The notes under the pieces were generated by a model. The model had not been told where the DNA came from, ran no database searches, and saw nothing but the letters and a program-made list of their open reading frames with translations. From Moraxella bovis (lineage in GTDB: Bacteria; Pseudomonadota; Gammaproteobacteria; Pseudomonadales; Moraxellaceae): 64,000 nt of DNA. The stretch is from positions 4,382 through 68,381 of the forward strand of contig NZ_MUXV01000030.1 in assembly GCF_002014975.1 (NCBI RefSeq), read 5' to 3'. Numbering within the stretch: position 1 is the first letter of the stretch; the number at the start of each line of letters is the position of its first letter. Positions 45,510 to 54,998 of this stretch are shown in pieces. Both the position numbers and the translations under genes were made by a program.

Positions 45510-47738
45510 TCAAAACTGCACCAACGCCATCTCAAAATCCGCCCGTTTGGTCTCGCCAAGTAGCATGGTTTGCAGCTGCCCTTGTTTATAAATAAGCAGT
45601 GCCGGAGGCCCAAACAGCCCATAACGTGCCAGTACCGCTCGGCTGTCATCATTGGTCTCAGTAATGTCTAGCTTGACCACTTGATAGTCTGACAGTGCCA
45701 CAGGGCGATTGGTAAACAACGTACGTTCCATGATACGGCATTCGACACACCAGTCGGCAGTCACGTCCACCAGCACTTTTTCATGACGGGTAAGGATGGA
45801 GTCAAGCTCGCTTAGACTGCTGATTTTGATGTCTGCCTTGGACTCGGCAACAGTCGCGGTCACCCCCAGTTTGGCGAGCGGTCGCCATGGGTCATTCGCC
45901 CCCATGCTCGCCCCCACCACAAGGCACACCGCCCACAACGCCCCCACCAAGGCAAATGCGTGCGACGCTAGATTTTTCATTCTAAACAGCCACACTGCCG
46001 TCATCGCAAACCACACCGCCCAAATGATGAGCATGACAGGCGAGAACAGTAGTCGCTCTAATAGAGATAGCGACACCGCGAGCAATAACAGCCCACAAAA
46101 TTCCTTGACACGGTTCATCCACTCGCCTGCTTTGGGCATAAACTTGCCCTGTGCCAGACCGATGAACATGAGCGGTATGGACAAGCCAAGCCCCAACGAA
46201 AACAGGGCGATGAACCCAAAAGGCACGCTACCACTTGCCGAGACTGCCGTCAAAGCCCCTGCCATGGGGGCGGACACACAAGGCGACACCACCAGTGCCG
46301 ATAACGCCCCAGCAACAAAACTACCACCCACACTGCCCAGCTTATCATCGGCAGATTGGGATTTTCTGTGCAACATGTCTCGCACGCCCGATGGCAAAGT
46401 GATCTTAATGATGTCAAACATATACAAGGCAAGCAAGGCAAAAATAATGGCAAATACCCCCAGTACATAAGGGTTTTGTAGCAGTCCAAGCACGCCCACC
46501 GCCTGCCCAAACCACGCAATCAGACCGCCCAACACGCCATAAGCCGTCGCCACACCCAGTCCATAACTGCCCGACAAGGCAAATCCCTTTAAGGCAGTAT
46601 GGGACTTGTTATGAGCAACGATATTGGCGACAATCGGTATCATCGGATAGACGCATGGCGTAAAGGACAGCAACAGTCCCGCCAAAAAGAGCAGTAGCAC
46701 CGCTAGGGCAGGATTTTTGTTAATGCCAAACGGGTCGCTTTGGCTGCTTACTGCCTGATGACTGGTGTCTGCGGCCGCCGTGCTTGTTTGGGCATTTGGG
46801 GAGCTTGCCATGTCAGCAGATGACTCATTACCCAGTCCGCCACCCATCTCATCATTTGATTCGCCAGTTGGGGTATTCCCCCGCTCATCGCCAAATACAG
46901 GCGTGACCAGTGGCGATGTTGGGACTGACAGTGTTTGGTCGGGAGCGGTGTTTTGAGTGACGGGCACACCTGTCCCATCTTGGCTCATGCCTGCCTGTGA
47001 CAACTGGGTAGGCTCTGTGGTCGGGCTGGTTTTGTCTAAATTGTTATTTGTATTGTTATTTGAGTTATTTAAGCCGTTAGTTACATTATTATTTAAATTG
47101 CCAGTTAAGCCATTATTTGACTGATTATCCAAGCCAAGCCCCACGCCATCTTTGGGTGTGCCTTTGCCCGATTGATTGGCTTTATTTGTGACCGTGGCTT
47201 GACTGCTTGGTGTGTCTGGTTTTTTTTTGGCATTGCCTGTTAGGCTAATGGTCGTTTTTAGTGTCTCAGGCGGATAACACAGCCCTGCCTTGGCACAGCC
47301 CTGCCAACGAACACTTATCGGGGCGGTCACATCGGCAGTGGCGGTCAGTTTGACAGTTGCCACCACGTCTTCTTCAAATACCGCCACTCGCCCAAATTCA
47401 GGATCATCTATCATCGTGTGTGGTTTGTTAAACGACCACGCGCCCATGCTCACGCCATCGGGCAGGGTCAGTTTGATTTTGTCTTTATAAACATAATGCT
47501 CGGGCGTTACCCCAAATGTCACCGCAAGCGTGTCGCCCTGCTGACTGGCAGAGACGTTAAAGGCTTGGTGAACGGGTAGGAATTTGAATTTGGACTGATG
47601 AGCAAACAGCCCTGATAGCGTGCCATCGCTTTTGGCGGTATCGGCAGACAGTGCCATCGCAGACATGGGCAACGCCAAAGCAAGCGATAAGGCAGACAGG
47701 CGGGATAAGGAAGTTAGTGAATGAGTGAATTTTGACAT
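45510..47738 (-). CDS. dsbD: Thiol:disulfide interchange protein DsbD
   Basis: Transfers electrons from cytoplasmic thioredoxin across the inner membrane to periplasmic DsbC/DsbG and other acceptors. 742 residues from the ATG at 47738 (AGGAT upstream) with a signal peptide ending MSAMA. The N-terminal DsbD-alpha domain has Cys148 and Cys154 (CAKAGLC); the membrane domain has FTPCVYPMIPI and VVSPCVSAPMAGAL; the C-terminal thioredoxin domain has WCVEC (Cys664, Cys667). All three redox pairs are present. Between the alpha and membrane domains lies an unusual linker of about 180 residues rich in N, T, S, G and Q, including an A9 tract (47220-47228). Confidence 0.95.
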   Translation of the reverse strand: MSKFTHSLTSLSRLSALSLALALPMSAMALSADTAKSDGTLSGLFAHQSKFKFLPVHQAFNVSASQQGDTLAVTFGVTPEHYVYKDKIKLTLPDGVSMGAWSFNKPHTMIDDPEFGRVAVFEEDVVATVKLTATADVTAPISVRWQGCAKAGLCYPPETLKTTISLTGNAKKKPDTPSSQATVTNKANQSGKGTPKDGVGLGLDNQSNNGLTGNLNNNVTNGLNNSNNNTNNNLDKTSPTTEPTQLSQAGMSQDGTGVPVTQNTAPDQTLSVPTSPLVTPVFGDERGNTPTGESNDEMGGGLGNESSADMASSPNAQTSTAAADTSHQAVSSQSDPFGINKNPALAVLLLFLAGLLLSFTPCVYPMIPIVANIVAHNKSHTALKGFALSGSYGLGVATAYGVLGGLIAWFGQAVGVLGLLQNPYVLGVFAIIFALLALYMFDIIKITLPSGVRDMLHRKSQSADDKLGSVGGSFVAGALSALVVSPCVSAPMAGALTAVSASGSVPFGFIALFSLGLGLSIPLMFIGLAQGKFMPKAGEWMNRVKEFCGLLLLAVSLSLLERLLFSPVMLIIWAVWFAMTAVWLFRMKNLASHAFALVGALWAVCLVVGASMGANDPWRPLAKLGVTATVAESKADIKISSLSELDSILTRHEKVLVDVTADWCVECRIMERTLFTNRPVALSDYQVVKLDITETNDDSRAVLARYGLFGPPALLIYKQGQLQTMLLGETKRADFEMALVQF

Positions 47739-47902
47739 ATTGTATCCTATTCTCAACTTTATATCAGTGATTGATTTATCAAGGGCAAATTGCAATTCCC
47801 CCCACAACCCGAAAAATAACCATCAGATAATCAGTAAGTTACCATTTTAAGTTGAGAGTGAAGTATATTGTTCAGCTATGATAAAATGGCATAAGCCACA
47901 GA

Positions 47903-47936
47903 AAAAAACGGCTTATTATATCATAAGCCGTTTTTT
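47903..47936 (-). terminator. Intrinsic terminator of pgsA
   Basis: AAAAACGGCTTA and TAAGCCGTTTTT form a strong stem with an 8-base loop and T runs on both strands. It lies about 65 bases beyond the pgsA stop and before dsbD, separating the two transcripts. Confidence 0.85.
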
Positions 47937-48000
47937 AACGATTATACACAAATCACACGTGATTGTGGATTTTTGTTAATTTTATTTTAAATGATTTAAA

Positions 48001-48648
48001 TTAATTTTGTTTTAAATAAGGCCACGCCGCTTTTAGATAAATCGTCATCGACCACAGGGTCAATATCACCGCAATAATCATCAAGGTATAGCCCAGCGTC
48101 TCCAAAATCTGCCAGTTAAGTAGTAGTACGGTAATGGCAACCATCTGAAATGTGGTTTTTAATTTGCCTACATATGAGACCGCCACCGATGTGCGATTGC
48201 CAAGCTCTGCCATCCACTCACGCAGTGCTGACACGGCAATCTCACGAGAGATAATCACAATGGCACTAATCGCCATCACGATGTTCGGATGCCACTGCAC
48301 CAAGATAATAAGTGCCGCCGCCACCATCAATTTGTCCGCCACAGGGTCTAAAAAACGCCCAAATGCCGAGCTTTGGTTGAGTTTGCGTGCCAAATAACCA
48401 TCAAGCCAATCGGTCAGTGCCGCCAATATAAAAACAAACGTCAGCAAAAAATGACGAAGCATGTTATCGCTGTATTCTAGCATGCCAAGGCGAGCAATGG
48501 CATTATCGGGAATGGCAGGCACGCCAATGCCAAGTGCAGGGGGCATGTACGCAATCGCCACAAACAGCGGTATCATGACAATGCGAGCAATTGTCAAGTT
48601 ATTGGGCAGGGTAAAAATGCTAGTCTTATTGGGCTTATCGTTAGACAT
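48001..48648 (-). CDS. pgsA: CDP-diacylglycerol-glycerol-3-phosphate 3-phosphatidyltransferase
   Basis: Committed step to phosphatidylglycerol and cardiolipin in the inner membrane. 215 residues with about five membrane helices. The CDP-alcohol phosphatidyltransferase motif DGYLARKLNQSSAFGRFLDPVADK gives the required D-G-x2-A-R-x8-G-x3-D-x3-D spacing, with LPNNLTIARIVMIPLFV at the start and REIAVSALREWMAELG in the middle. An insert of about 30 residues (PPALGIGVPAIPDNAIARLGMLEYSD) lies after the first helix. Monocistronic. Confidence 0.95.
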   Translation of the reverse strand: MSNDKPNKTSIFTLPNNLTIARIVMIPLFVAIAYMPPALGIGVPAIPDNAIARLGMLEYSDNMLRHFLLTFVFILAALTDWLDGYLARKLNQSSAFGRFLDPVADKLMVAAALIILVQWHPNIVMAISAIVIISREIAVSALREWMAELGNRTSVAVSYVGKLKTTFQMVAITVLLLNWQILETLGYTLMIIAVILTLWSMTIYLKAAWPYLKQN

Positions 48649-48814
48649 GGCGGGCTGAACATAAAAATATGGGCGTATGATACCCTAAAATGGGGTGTTT
48701 TTGTGTAAAAATTTAAGATTTTTACACAGATTTTGGGTAAAATAAAGCAATTTTTATGCCCACTTTATTTTTATCTTTTATTCTCTACACTCATCATAAA
48801 ATCATCACACCATC

Positions 48815-50044
48815 ATGACTCATCCGACCCCATCATCGCCCAAGTCCATAACCCACTTTGACGCCATCATCATCGGTGCAGGGGCTTCTGGGCTGTTTTG
48901 TGCCTTTCATCTTGCCGAACGTGGCAAAAGCGTGCTAGTGCTTGACCACGCCAACAAAGCTGGTAAAAAAATTCTCATGTCAGGGGGCGGACGGTGTAAC
49001 TTCGTCAATATGGACGTACGTCCTGAGCATTTTATCAGCCACAATCCGCATTTTGTACGGTCGGCACTGGCAAAGTTCACGCCCCATCATTTCATGAATT
49101 ATGTCTATAAGCATGGCATTGGTTTTCATGAAAAGTCGCACGGGCAACTGTTCTGCGATGACTCATCCAAAGACATCTTAAATATGATCCTGACCGAATG
49201 CGACCATCATGGCGTAACCATCTGGCTAAACACCAAAATCAGCACCATCAACAAGAGTGACACATTCACCCTAACCACGCACAAAGACAACCGTGAGCAC
49301 ACTCTATCTGCCCACTCACTCATCATCGCCACAGGCGGTCTGTCCATTCCCACACTCGGGGCGAGCGGTTTTGGCTATCAGATTGCCGAGCAGTTTGGAC
49401 ATCAGATACTGCCAACATCGGCAGGTCTTGTGCCGTTTACCTTTACCGACCACATCGGAGCCATGGCAAAAGAGCTAAGCGGTATCAGCATGGACGTCAT
49501 CGCTTTTAATGACAAAGCCCAATTTGCCCTACCGCTACTGTTTACCCATCGGGGACTGTCAGGCCCTGCCATGCTTCAACTATCCAACTATTGGCAAATC
49601 GGCGAGTACATTCACATCAACCTACTGCCACACATGAGTGCAGGCGAGCTGTTAATCAAGCACAAACACACGCACCCCAAACAGCACATTCGCACCGCCT
49701 TACAGCCCTATTTTGCCAAAAAATTGCTATTGGCGTTAGAGAGTCACTTTTGGCAACAGCACAAAGACAGCGAGCTTGCCAACATCAAGGACAAAGAACT
49801 CATCACGCTCGGCAACGCCCTAAACGACTGGCAAATCAAGCCATCAGGCACCGAAGGCTACCGAGTGGCAGAAGTAACCCTTGGCGGGGTGGACACCCGT
49901 GATGTATCTAGCAAGACCTTTGAGAGTAAGCTGTGCGATGGTCTATACTTTATCGGCGAAGTACTGGATGTTACAGGTCAGCTTGGCGGTTATAACTTTC
50001 ACTGGGCATGGGCAAGTGGCTTTGCGTGTGCGATGGCGGTGTGA
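48815..50044 (+). CDS. FAD/NAD(P)-dependent flavoprotein, YhiN/HI0933 family
   Basis: 409 residues. FAD-binding Rossmann motif IIIGAGASGLFCAFHLAERG near residue 17, then the family signature KAGKKILMSGGGRCNFVN, FHEKSHGQLFCDDSSKDIL, a second nucleotide motif LIIATGGLSIPTLGASGFGYQIAEQFGH, and the C-terminal TEGYRVAEVTLGGVDT and FIGEVLDVTGQLGGYNFHWAWASG. The family is widespread and its physiological reaction is unknown. No obvious operon partners. Confidence 0.93.
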   Translation: MTHPTPSSPKSITHFDAIIIGAGASGLFCAFHLAERGKSVLVLDHANKAGKKILMSGGGRCNFVNMDVRPEHFISHNPHFVRSALAKFTPHHFMNYVYKHGIGFHEKSHGQLFCDDSSKDILNMILTECDHHGVTIWLNTKISTINKSDTFTLTTHKDNREHTLSAHSLIIATGGLSIPTLGASGFGYQIAEQFGHQILPTSAGLVPFTFTDHIGAMAKELSGISMDVIAFNDKAQFALPLLFTHRGLSGPAMLQLSNYWQIGEYIHINLLPHMSAGELLIKHKHTHPKQHIRTALQPYFAKKLLLALESHFWQQHKDSELANIKDKELITLGNALNDWQIKPSGTEGYRVAEVTLGGVDTRDVSSKTFESKLCDGLYFIGEVLDVTGQLGGYNFHWAWASGFACAMAV

Positions 50045-50230
50045 GCATGTTTTATTGGAATTTTTTAAATCAGCCCCATTTTTAACCTTATTAACCGATT
50101 TATTAAGAGCGAATTACCATTTAACCCCATACCCAAAAAATTACCTAATAATCAATAAACCATCATTTTAGGTTAAGATGATATTAAAATCACTTCTAAT
50201 TTTTTGAAATAACTTGTAATAAGGACACCC

Positions 50231-50992
50231 ATGCAATTTAAATTTTTGGATAACATCACAGGATTTGGCGATAAAGATTGGTCAAAACAATGGATAATCG
50301 CTTGGTTTGTGGTTGGGGTCATCGCCCTATTTGTCGGCTTTTGGCAAACCACCGAACACACAGGGCTTGACTGGTTTTATCTTATTGTCTCCTACATCGG
50401 GCTTTTGTGCGTGGTGGGTTTGTCCTTTCGCAAAAACGTGATGGGCAACGGCTTTGGTATGCTTGCCACGGCAGGGGAAGTGGTCGTGCAGGGCAGTCGT
50501 GGGGCGATTGGGCTCATGCTTGCCCCACTATTTAACTTTTTTACGCACGTTTGGGGCGTGATTTATTGGAAAAAGAACACGGACGCAGACGGCAATATGC
50601 TTCCACAATCGGCAAATAAATATGTGTGGATAATTACCGTTTTATTTATCGGCATTGGCGTTTATTTATTTCCAATTATCAATGATTGGCTTACTGCTCA
50701 TAATTACGCCATTTATCAAGATGACGGTTCTACCTTTATGGGGATTAGCTTTTATACCATTAATATTTTGGCATTTATTTTGTCCGTTACCGCCCAAGCC
50801 ACGATGATAATGCGATATTCTTTTAATTGGTATTTGTGGATTATTGTTAATATGGTTTGGCTTATTGTTAATATCATGACGGCTAATTATATTTTTGCCA
50901 TTCAGACGATGGTTTATCAAGTCAATGCCATTGTTGGGTTATATGGCTGGTATCGCAGTGAAAAGATAAATAAAGCCAAAATAAATAATTGA
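50231..50992 (+). CDS. pnuC: Nicotinamide riboside/mononucleotide transporter PnuC
   Basis: Inner-membrane facilitator that imports NAD precursors. 253 residues, seven or so membrane helices. Recognisable PnuC features are the WxxW-type and Asn-containing membrane motifs: LYLWIIVNMVWLIVNI region, ATMIMRYSFNWYLWIIVN, and MVYQVNAIVGLYGWYRS at the end. AATAAGGACACCC precedes the ATG. No NAD-linked regulator or NadR-type kinase is adjacent. Confidence 0.88.
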   Translation: MQFKFLDNITGFGDKDWSKQWIIAWFVVGVIALFVGFWQTTEHTGLDWFYLIVSYIGLLCVVGLSFRKNVMGNGFGMLATAGEVVVQGSRGAIGLMLAPLFNFFTHVWGVIYWKKNTDADGNMLPQSANKYVWIITVLFIGIGVYLFPIINDWLTAHNYAIYQDDGSTFMGISFYTINILAFILSVTAQATMIMRYSFNWYLWIIVNMVWLIVNIMTANYIFAIQTMVYQVNAIVGLYGWYRSEKINKAKINN

Positions 50993-51078
50993 CAAACCAT
51001 TTAGCAGTAATTTAAAAATCTTAAATTTTAAATGTTCATCATTTTAATATTGATAAATTATTGACATTTTTTTATCAT

Positions 51079-51107
51079 GGGTTAAATTATTAGCAATAAA
51101 TTAACCC
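51079..51107. promoter_or_regulatory. Inverted repeat upstream of the Mpo1-like gene
   Basis: GGGTTAA (51079-51085) and TTAACCC (51101-51107) flank a palindromic AT-rich centre with ATTATT/AATAA symmetry, 34 bases before the start codon. It could be an operator or a mRNA leader hairpin. No T run follows. Confidence 0.3.
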
Positions 51108-51140
51108 GTTATTTTACCAAGCCTAAAATAAGGACATTTT

Positions 51141-51584
51141 ATGCATCCATTTAAATCGCAAAAACCCTTATCACTTTGGCTGTCCGAATATGCCGTCAGC
51201 CATCAAAATCCCACGAACAAACGCATTCATTACATTTGCGTGCCGATTATCTTTTTGACCATAGTCGCCCTACTTTATCATATCTCAACATATCTACTTG
51301 CAGTCGTTACGATAGGCGTGCTGTGGTTTTATGTGCGATTGTCTTTGTCGTCCTTTATTGCCATGCTTGCCTTTTATGAGCTGTGTCTTAGTGTTGCTGT
51401 GTTTACCCCTGTTGGTATTTGGTTTTGGGTTGGGGTGTTTGTGGTGGCTTGGATTGGGCAATTTGTCGGGCATAAGGTTGAAGGGGCAAAGCCGTCATTT
51501 TTTGAAGATTTGCAATTTTTGCTGATTGGACCTTTGTGGGTGGCTTTTGCACTGTTTGGCAAAACCCCTGCCCGACAATCATAA
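51141..51584 (+). CDS. Mpo1-like/DUF962 membrane protein
   Basis: 147 residues with three or four membrane segments. The DUF962/Mpo1 signature is clear: SHQNPTNKRIHYICVPIIFLT (conserved Asn and His) and WIGQFVGHKVEGAKPSFFEDLQFLLIGPLWV (second His and the KPSxxxDLxxLLxGPLW block). The yeast relative is an iron-dependent dioxygenase acting on 2-hydroxy fatty acids; the bacterial role is unproven. AATAAGGACATTTT precedes the ATG, similar to the pnuC leader. Confidence 0.88.
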   Translation: MHPFKSQKPLSLWLSEYAVSHQNPTNKRIHYICVPIIFLTIVALLYHISTYLLAVVTIGVLWFYVRLSLSSFIAMLAFYELCLSVAVFTPVGIWFWVGVFVVAWIGQFVGHKVEGAKPSFFEDLQFLLIGPLWVAFALFGKTPARQS

Positions 51585-51666
51585 CCCCAATTTTGTCATG
51601 GCTTTTTGCTGATAAAATGATTATAATGTCATCATCATGCTCTGTTATGACATTATTAACTTTATT

Positions 51667-51797
51667 GGTAGTAGTCTAAAAAGTATGCCAAACTAGTTTT
51701 CCGTTCGCTCTGAGCCTGCCTGCGGGCAGGAAAACCGTTAGGTTTCCCAAGCTCGCCACGAACGGTTTTCTTTGTAGCATACTTTTTGAACCAGAGC
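51667..51797. repeat. Structured dispersed repeat of about 131 bp, copy 2
   Basis: Same orientation and nearly the same sequence as 23516-23647: starts GGTAGTAGTCTAAAAAGTATGC, contains the perfect palindrome CCTGCCTGCGGGCAGG, then GGTTTCCCAAGCTC and CGAACGGTTTTC, ends GCATACTTTTTGAACCAGAGCC. It lies 83 bases after the Mpo1-like gene and about 97 bases before fhs. Confidence 0.8.
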
Positions 51798-51893
51798 CAC
51801 TTTATTTTATCATTAATGACGGCTGTCTCGCCTTTTACAGCCTGTTTAATCACATTCCATTTAATCACATTGACATGATGTTAAGGACTTATC

Positions 51894-53561
51894 ATGACTC
51901 AACCGACCGACGCCCAAATCGCCAGTAACGCCCTAGCGACCATCGCCCCCATCAGTGACATCGTACGCAAACTCGGACTGTCCGACGACGACATCGAACA
52001 CTACGGCAAATACAAAGCCAAAATCCGCCACACCCCGACCACTGACCGCCAAGGCAAGCTCATCTTAGTGACCGCCATCAACCCCACGCCTGCTGGCGAA
52101 GGCAAAACCACGCTCGCCATCGGTCTGGGCGACGCATTAACCGCACTCGGTGAGCGTGCCGTGCTTGCCCTGCGTGAGCCATCGCTTGGTCCTGTGTTCG
52201 GCATCAAAGGCGGAGCAACAGGGGGCGGTCAGGCACAGGTCGTCCCCATGGAAGACATCAACCTGCATTTTACGGGCGATTTTCACGCCATCACCAGTGC
52301 CAATAACCTACTGTCCGCCTTGATTGACAACCACATTCATCACGGCAATGAGCTGGGCATCAACCCCAAAAAAGTGCTGTGGCGACGTGCCTTGGACATG
52401 AACGACCGCTTTCTTCGTCACATCGTGGGTGGCATGGGCAAACCCAGTGATGGCGTGATTCGCCCTGATAGCTTTGACATTACCGTGGCGTCTGAGATTA
52501 TGGCGGTGTTTTGCCTAGCACGAGATTTGGACGACCTAAAAGAGCGACTGGGCAACATGATGGTCGCTTACCGTTTTGATGGTACGCCTGTATTCGCCAA
52601 AGATTTGCAGGCCCAAGGAGCGATGACCGCCTTGCTCAAAACCGCTTTTGCCCCCAATCTAGTTCAAACCATGGCAGGCACGCCCACGCTCATCCATGGT
52701 GGACCTTTTGCCAACATCGCCCACGGCTGTAACTCGGTCGTGGCGACACGGCTCGGGCTGGCACTGGGCGACTATGTGGTCACCGAAGCAGGCTTTGGGG
52801 CGGATTTGGGAGCGGAGAAGTTTTGCAACATCAAATGCCGACTGGCAGGGCTTCACCCCGATGCAGTCGTGGTCGTGGCAACCGTGCGTGCCTTAAAATA
52901 CAATGGTGGCATCGCCAAAGATGACTTGACTGGCGAAAATCTCACCGCTCTGTCCCAAGGACTACCCAACCTACTAAAACACATCGACAACATGAAATCC
53001 GCCTTTGGACTGCCTGTCGTGGTCGCCATCAACCGCTTTGTTAGTGATAGCGATGCCGAACTTGCCCTGATAGAACAAGCCTGCCATGACAGGGGCGTGG
53101 CGGTGTCGCTGTGCGATGTCTGGGCAAAAGGCGGACAAGGCGGTCTTGACCTTGCCCAAAAAGTCATCGACGCCACGCACGCTCCCAACCACTTCGCCCT
53201 AACCTACAATGATAACGTCAGTGTCAGCGATAAAATCACCGCCATCGCCACAACCATCTATGGAGCGGACGGTGTGTCGCTCACTGCCAAAGCCCTATCC
53301 GACATCAAAGCCATTGACAAATTGGGCTTATCACACCTGCCTATCTGCATGGCAAAAACCCAATACTCACTCTCTGATGACCCCAAAGCCCTAGGCAGAC
53401 CCACGGATTTCACCATCAGCGTGCGTGAAATCACCATCTCGCACGGGGCTGGGTTTTTGGTCGCACTCTGCGGCGACATCATGAAAATGCCCGGACTACC
53501 CAAAGCCCCTGCGTCCATGAACATTGATGTGGTTGATGGGGAGATTGTGGGGTTGTTTTAG
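51894..53561 (+). CDS. fhs: Formate-tetrahydrofolate ligase
   Basis: ATP-dependent synthesis of 10-formyl-tetrahydrofolate from formate in one-carbon metabolism. 555 residues, the standard length. The nucleotide-binding loop [10 protein letters not shown] is near residue 63, with [42 protein letters not shown] directly after, [41 protein letters not shown] and [13 protein letters not shown]. All highly conserved blocks are present. TTAAGGACTTATC precedes the ATG. Confidence 0.97.
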   Translation: MTQPTDAQIASNALATIAPISDIVRKLGLSDDDIEHYGKYKAKIRHTPTTDRQGKLILVTAINPTPAGEGKTTLAIGLGDALTALGERAVLALREPSLGPVFGIKGGATGGGQAQVVPMEDINLHFTGDFHAITSANNLLSALIDNHIHHGNELGINPKKVLWRRALDMNDRFLRHIVGGMGKPSDGVIRPDSFDITVASEIMAVFCLARDLDDLKERLGNMMVAYRFDGTPVFAKDLQAQGAMTALLKTAFAPNLVQTMAGTPTLIHGGPFANIAHGCNSVVATRLGLALGDYVVTEAGFGADLGAEKFCNIKCRLAGLHPDAVVVVATVRALKYNGGIAKDDLTGENLTALSQGLPNLLKHIDNMKSAFGLPVVVAINRFVSDSDAELALIEQACHDRGVAVSLCDVWAKGGQGGLDLAQKVIDATHAPNHFALTYNDNVSVSDKITAIATTIYGADGVSLTAKALSDIKAIDKLGLSHLPICMAKTQYSLSDDPKALGRPTDFTISVREITISHGAGFLVALCGDIMKMPGLPKAPASMNIDVVDGEIVGLF

Positions 53562-53588
53562 ACAACCAAGAATCCATTTGATGATTAA

Positions 53589-53636
53589 TATCGGCTATGG
53601 AAAAACCTGCCATAGCCGATATGCCAAATCGGCAGT
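53589..53636 (+). terminator. Double hairpin downstream of fhs
   Basis: TATCGGCTATGG and CCATAGCCGATA form a perfect 12-base stem with a 9-base loop. A second small hairpin TGCC/GGCA follows directly, then TTGTTTTTTAG. Likely the fhs terminator. Confidence 0.7.
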
Positions 53637-53650
53637 TGTTTTTTAGCTTT

Positions 53651-54409
53651 TTATTTCTTATGCTGTTCTGATTTTTGGGTGAGCTTCACTCTTGTGTCCG
53701 CCCACGCTTGCTCCATTTTTTGTTTATATGCTTGCCAATCATCATCGCTTTGGTTGGTCTGTTCGTAATTATCAAGGCTTTGTTGGGACGTTTCTTGTGG
53801 CATTAATTCTTGCGATGTCAATTCTTGCAATGTCACTTCTTGGAGTATTAATGGTGCATTGTCCGATATGTCATTTTGATGGTTATTGTCGCTCATCTTA
53901 TCATTATTACTGTTATCATCACCGCTCTTATCATCATGATTGATTGGCTTACTATTAATTAACTTTTCGTTTTTATCAGTATGATTGATTTGCTTGTCGT
54001 TAATTAATTTTTCGTCTTTATCAACATAACTGTTTTGGCTTTCATCAATATCATGCATGGATGCCGTGATTTTATCATTGACTGTCGTTTTTGTTATTAT
54101 TTGCTCTGATGGTTTGCTTTTTGCGACCGCTACCGAACGCTGTCCATGTTGATAAAACAGCCTTGCCCCCAAACACATCCATAAAACAGTCCCAATCACA
54201 AACATGATGAAATCGGCATTTTGCACCCCGTCTTTGGTTGTTACTATGATAACAAGCCACACCAAATCCAACAAAGCCATAATCATAATGATGGATAAGA
54301 CATTGATACGGCTAAGCTGTTTTTTGGGCAATAAAAATATCGGACTGACCAGCCAATAAACCGCCAGTAAGGGAAAAATAAAATTAACACTTAACCATAA
54401 TCCAAACAT
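53651..54409 (-). CDS. Hypothetical membrane protein with a low-complexity tail containing a 15-residue tandem repeat
   Basis: 252 residues. Three membrane helices in the first 85 residues (NFIFPLLAVYWLVSPIFLL, VLSIIMIMALLDLVWLVIIV, FIMFVIGTVLWMCLGARLFY) are followed by a long polar, acidic, Asn/Asp/Gln-rich tail. Residues 130-159 are two copies of a DKxEKLINxKxINHx unit (DNA 53930-54022), followed by LQE/SQE/PQE repeats at 189-206, ending in a lysine-rich helix. The membrane part resembles small PLDc_N-like or superinfection-immunity-type modules, but no family is assigned. Internal repeats suggest length polymorphism between strains. Confidence 0.65.
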   Translation of the reverse strand: MFGLWLSVNFIFPLLAVYWLVSPIFLLPKKQLSRINVLSIIMIMALLDLVWLVIIVTTKDGVQNADFIMFVIGTVLWMCLGARLFYQHGQRSVAVAKSKPSEQIITKTTVNDKITASMHDIDESQNSYVDKDEKLINDKQINHTDKNEKLINSKPINHDDKSGDDNSNNDKMSDNNHQNDISDNAPLILQEVTLQELTSQELMPQETSQQSLDNYEQTNQSDDDWQAYKQKMEQAWADTRVKLTQKSEQHKK

Positions 54410-54494
54410 TTTTATCCATATGAAATTTAAATTAATGATAAATGATTATTTAAACCAATTTTTCATTTTTACTGATTGGTAAATTATCATCACT

Positions 54495-54998
54495 TTATCT
54501 TACAAAAAATTGAATATACACTTCTTTATCATCATATACTTCTAAGGTTTTGCTATAAAAATGACATTTATTATTTTTATCAGGATGAAAGGCTTCTACA
54601 TCATCCGTTTCATAAATGACATTTGGGTTTTGGGTTAGCTGATGATTTAATTTGATGATATTTTCATTTAATTGTTCAACGCCTTGATGAAATTCAGAAC
54701 TAGCACCAAATAATACTTGAATGTATAATAAAAATTGGCGGATTTTACTTTCTTTAAATTTATAATCAACCGTAATTTTTATATCTTTACAATCGCTAAA
54801 TGTATTTTGATAGCTTGGTTCGGGGGATAATTTTTCAAGATAAATGATGTGTTTGTGCTTGGTAAGCGTTTGGATTTGATTAATTTTAACAGAATAATTA
54901 TCTCCGCCTGCAAAACATACTGATGAAAATAGGCATATTGCTAATATTCCCAATACGCTAACTGACTTTTTAGAAATTATTACGCCAAATCCGCCCAT
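54495..54998 (-). CDS. Hypothetical secreted protein
   Basis: 167 residues from the ATG at 54998, which overlaps the end of nth by 19 bases. A signal peptide (KKSVSVLGILAICLFSSVCFAGG) with a VCFA cleavage region is clear. The mature part is charged and strand-forming with two cysteines (FSDCKDI and NNKCHFY) and an Asn-rich helix (VEQLNENIIKLNHQLTQNP). AT-rich relative to nth. Family not recognised; probably periplasmic. The overlap suggests it is read from the nth transcript. Confidence 0.65.
   Translation of the reverse strand: MGGFGVIISKKSVSVLGILAICLFSSVCFAGGDNYSVKINQIQTLTKHKHIIYLEKLSPEPSYQNTFSDCKDIKITVDYKFKESKIRQFLLYIQVLFGASSEFHQGVEQLNENIIKLNHQLTQNPNVIYETDDVEAFHPDKNNKCHFYSKTLEVYDDKEVYIQFFVR

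Noticed and set aside
50045-50230. Possible NAD-linked riboswitch or operator upstream of pnuC
   Set aside because: The spacer is AT-rich with an ordinary ribosome binding site; I see no conserved riboswitch-like stems and no clear NrtR/NadQ-type palindrome.
51662-51868. A 68-codon minus-strand reading frame before fhs
   Set aside because: Shares its coding-looking part only with the other repeat copy, in the repeat itself; no ribosome binding site.
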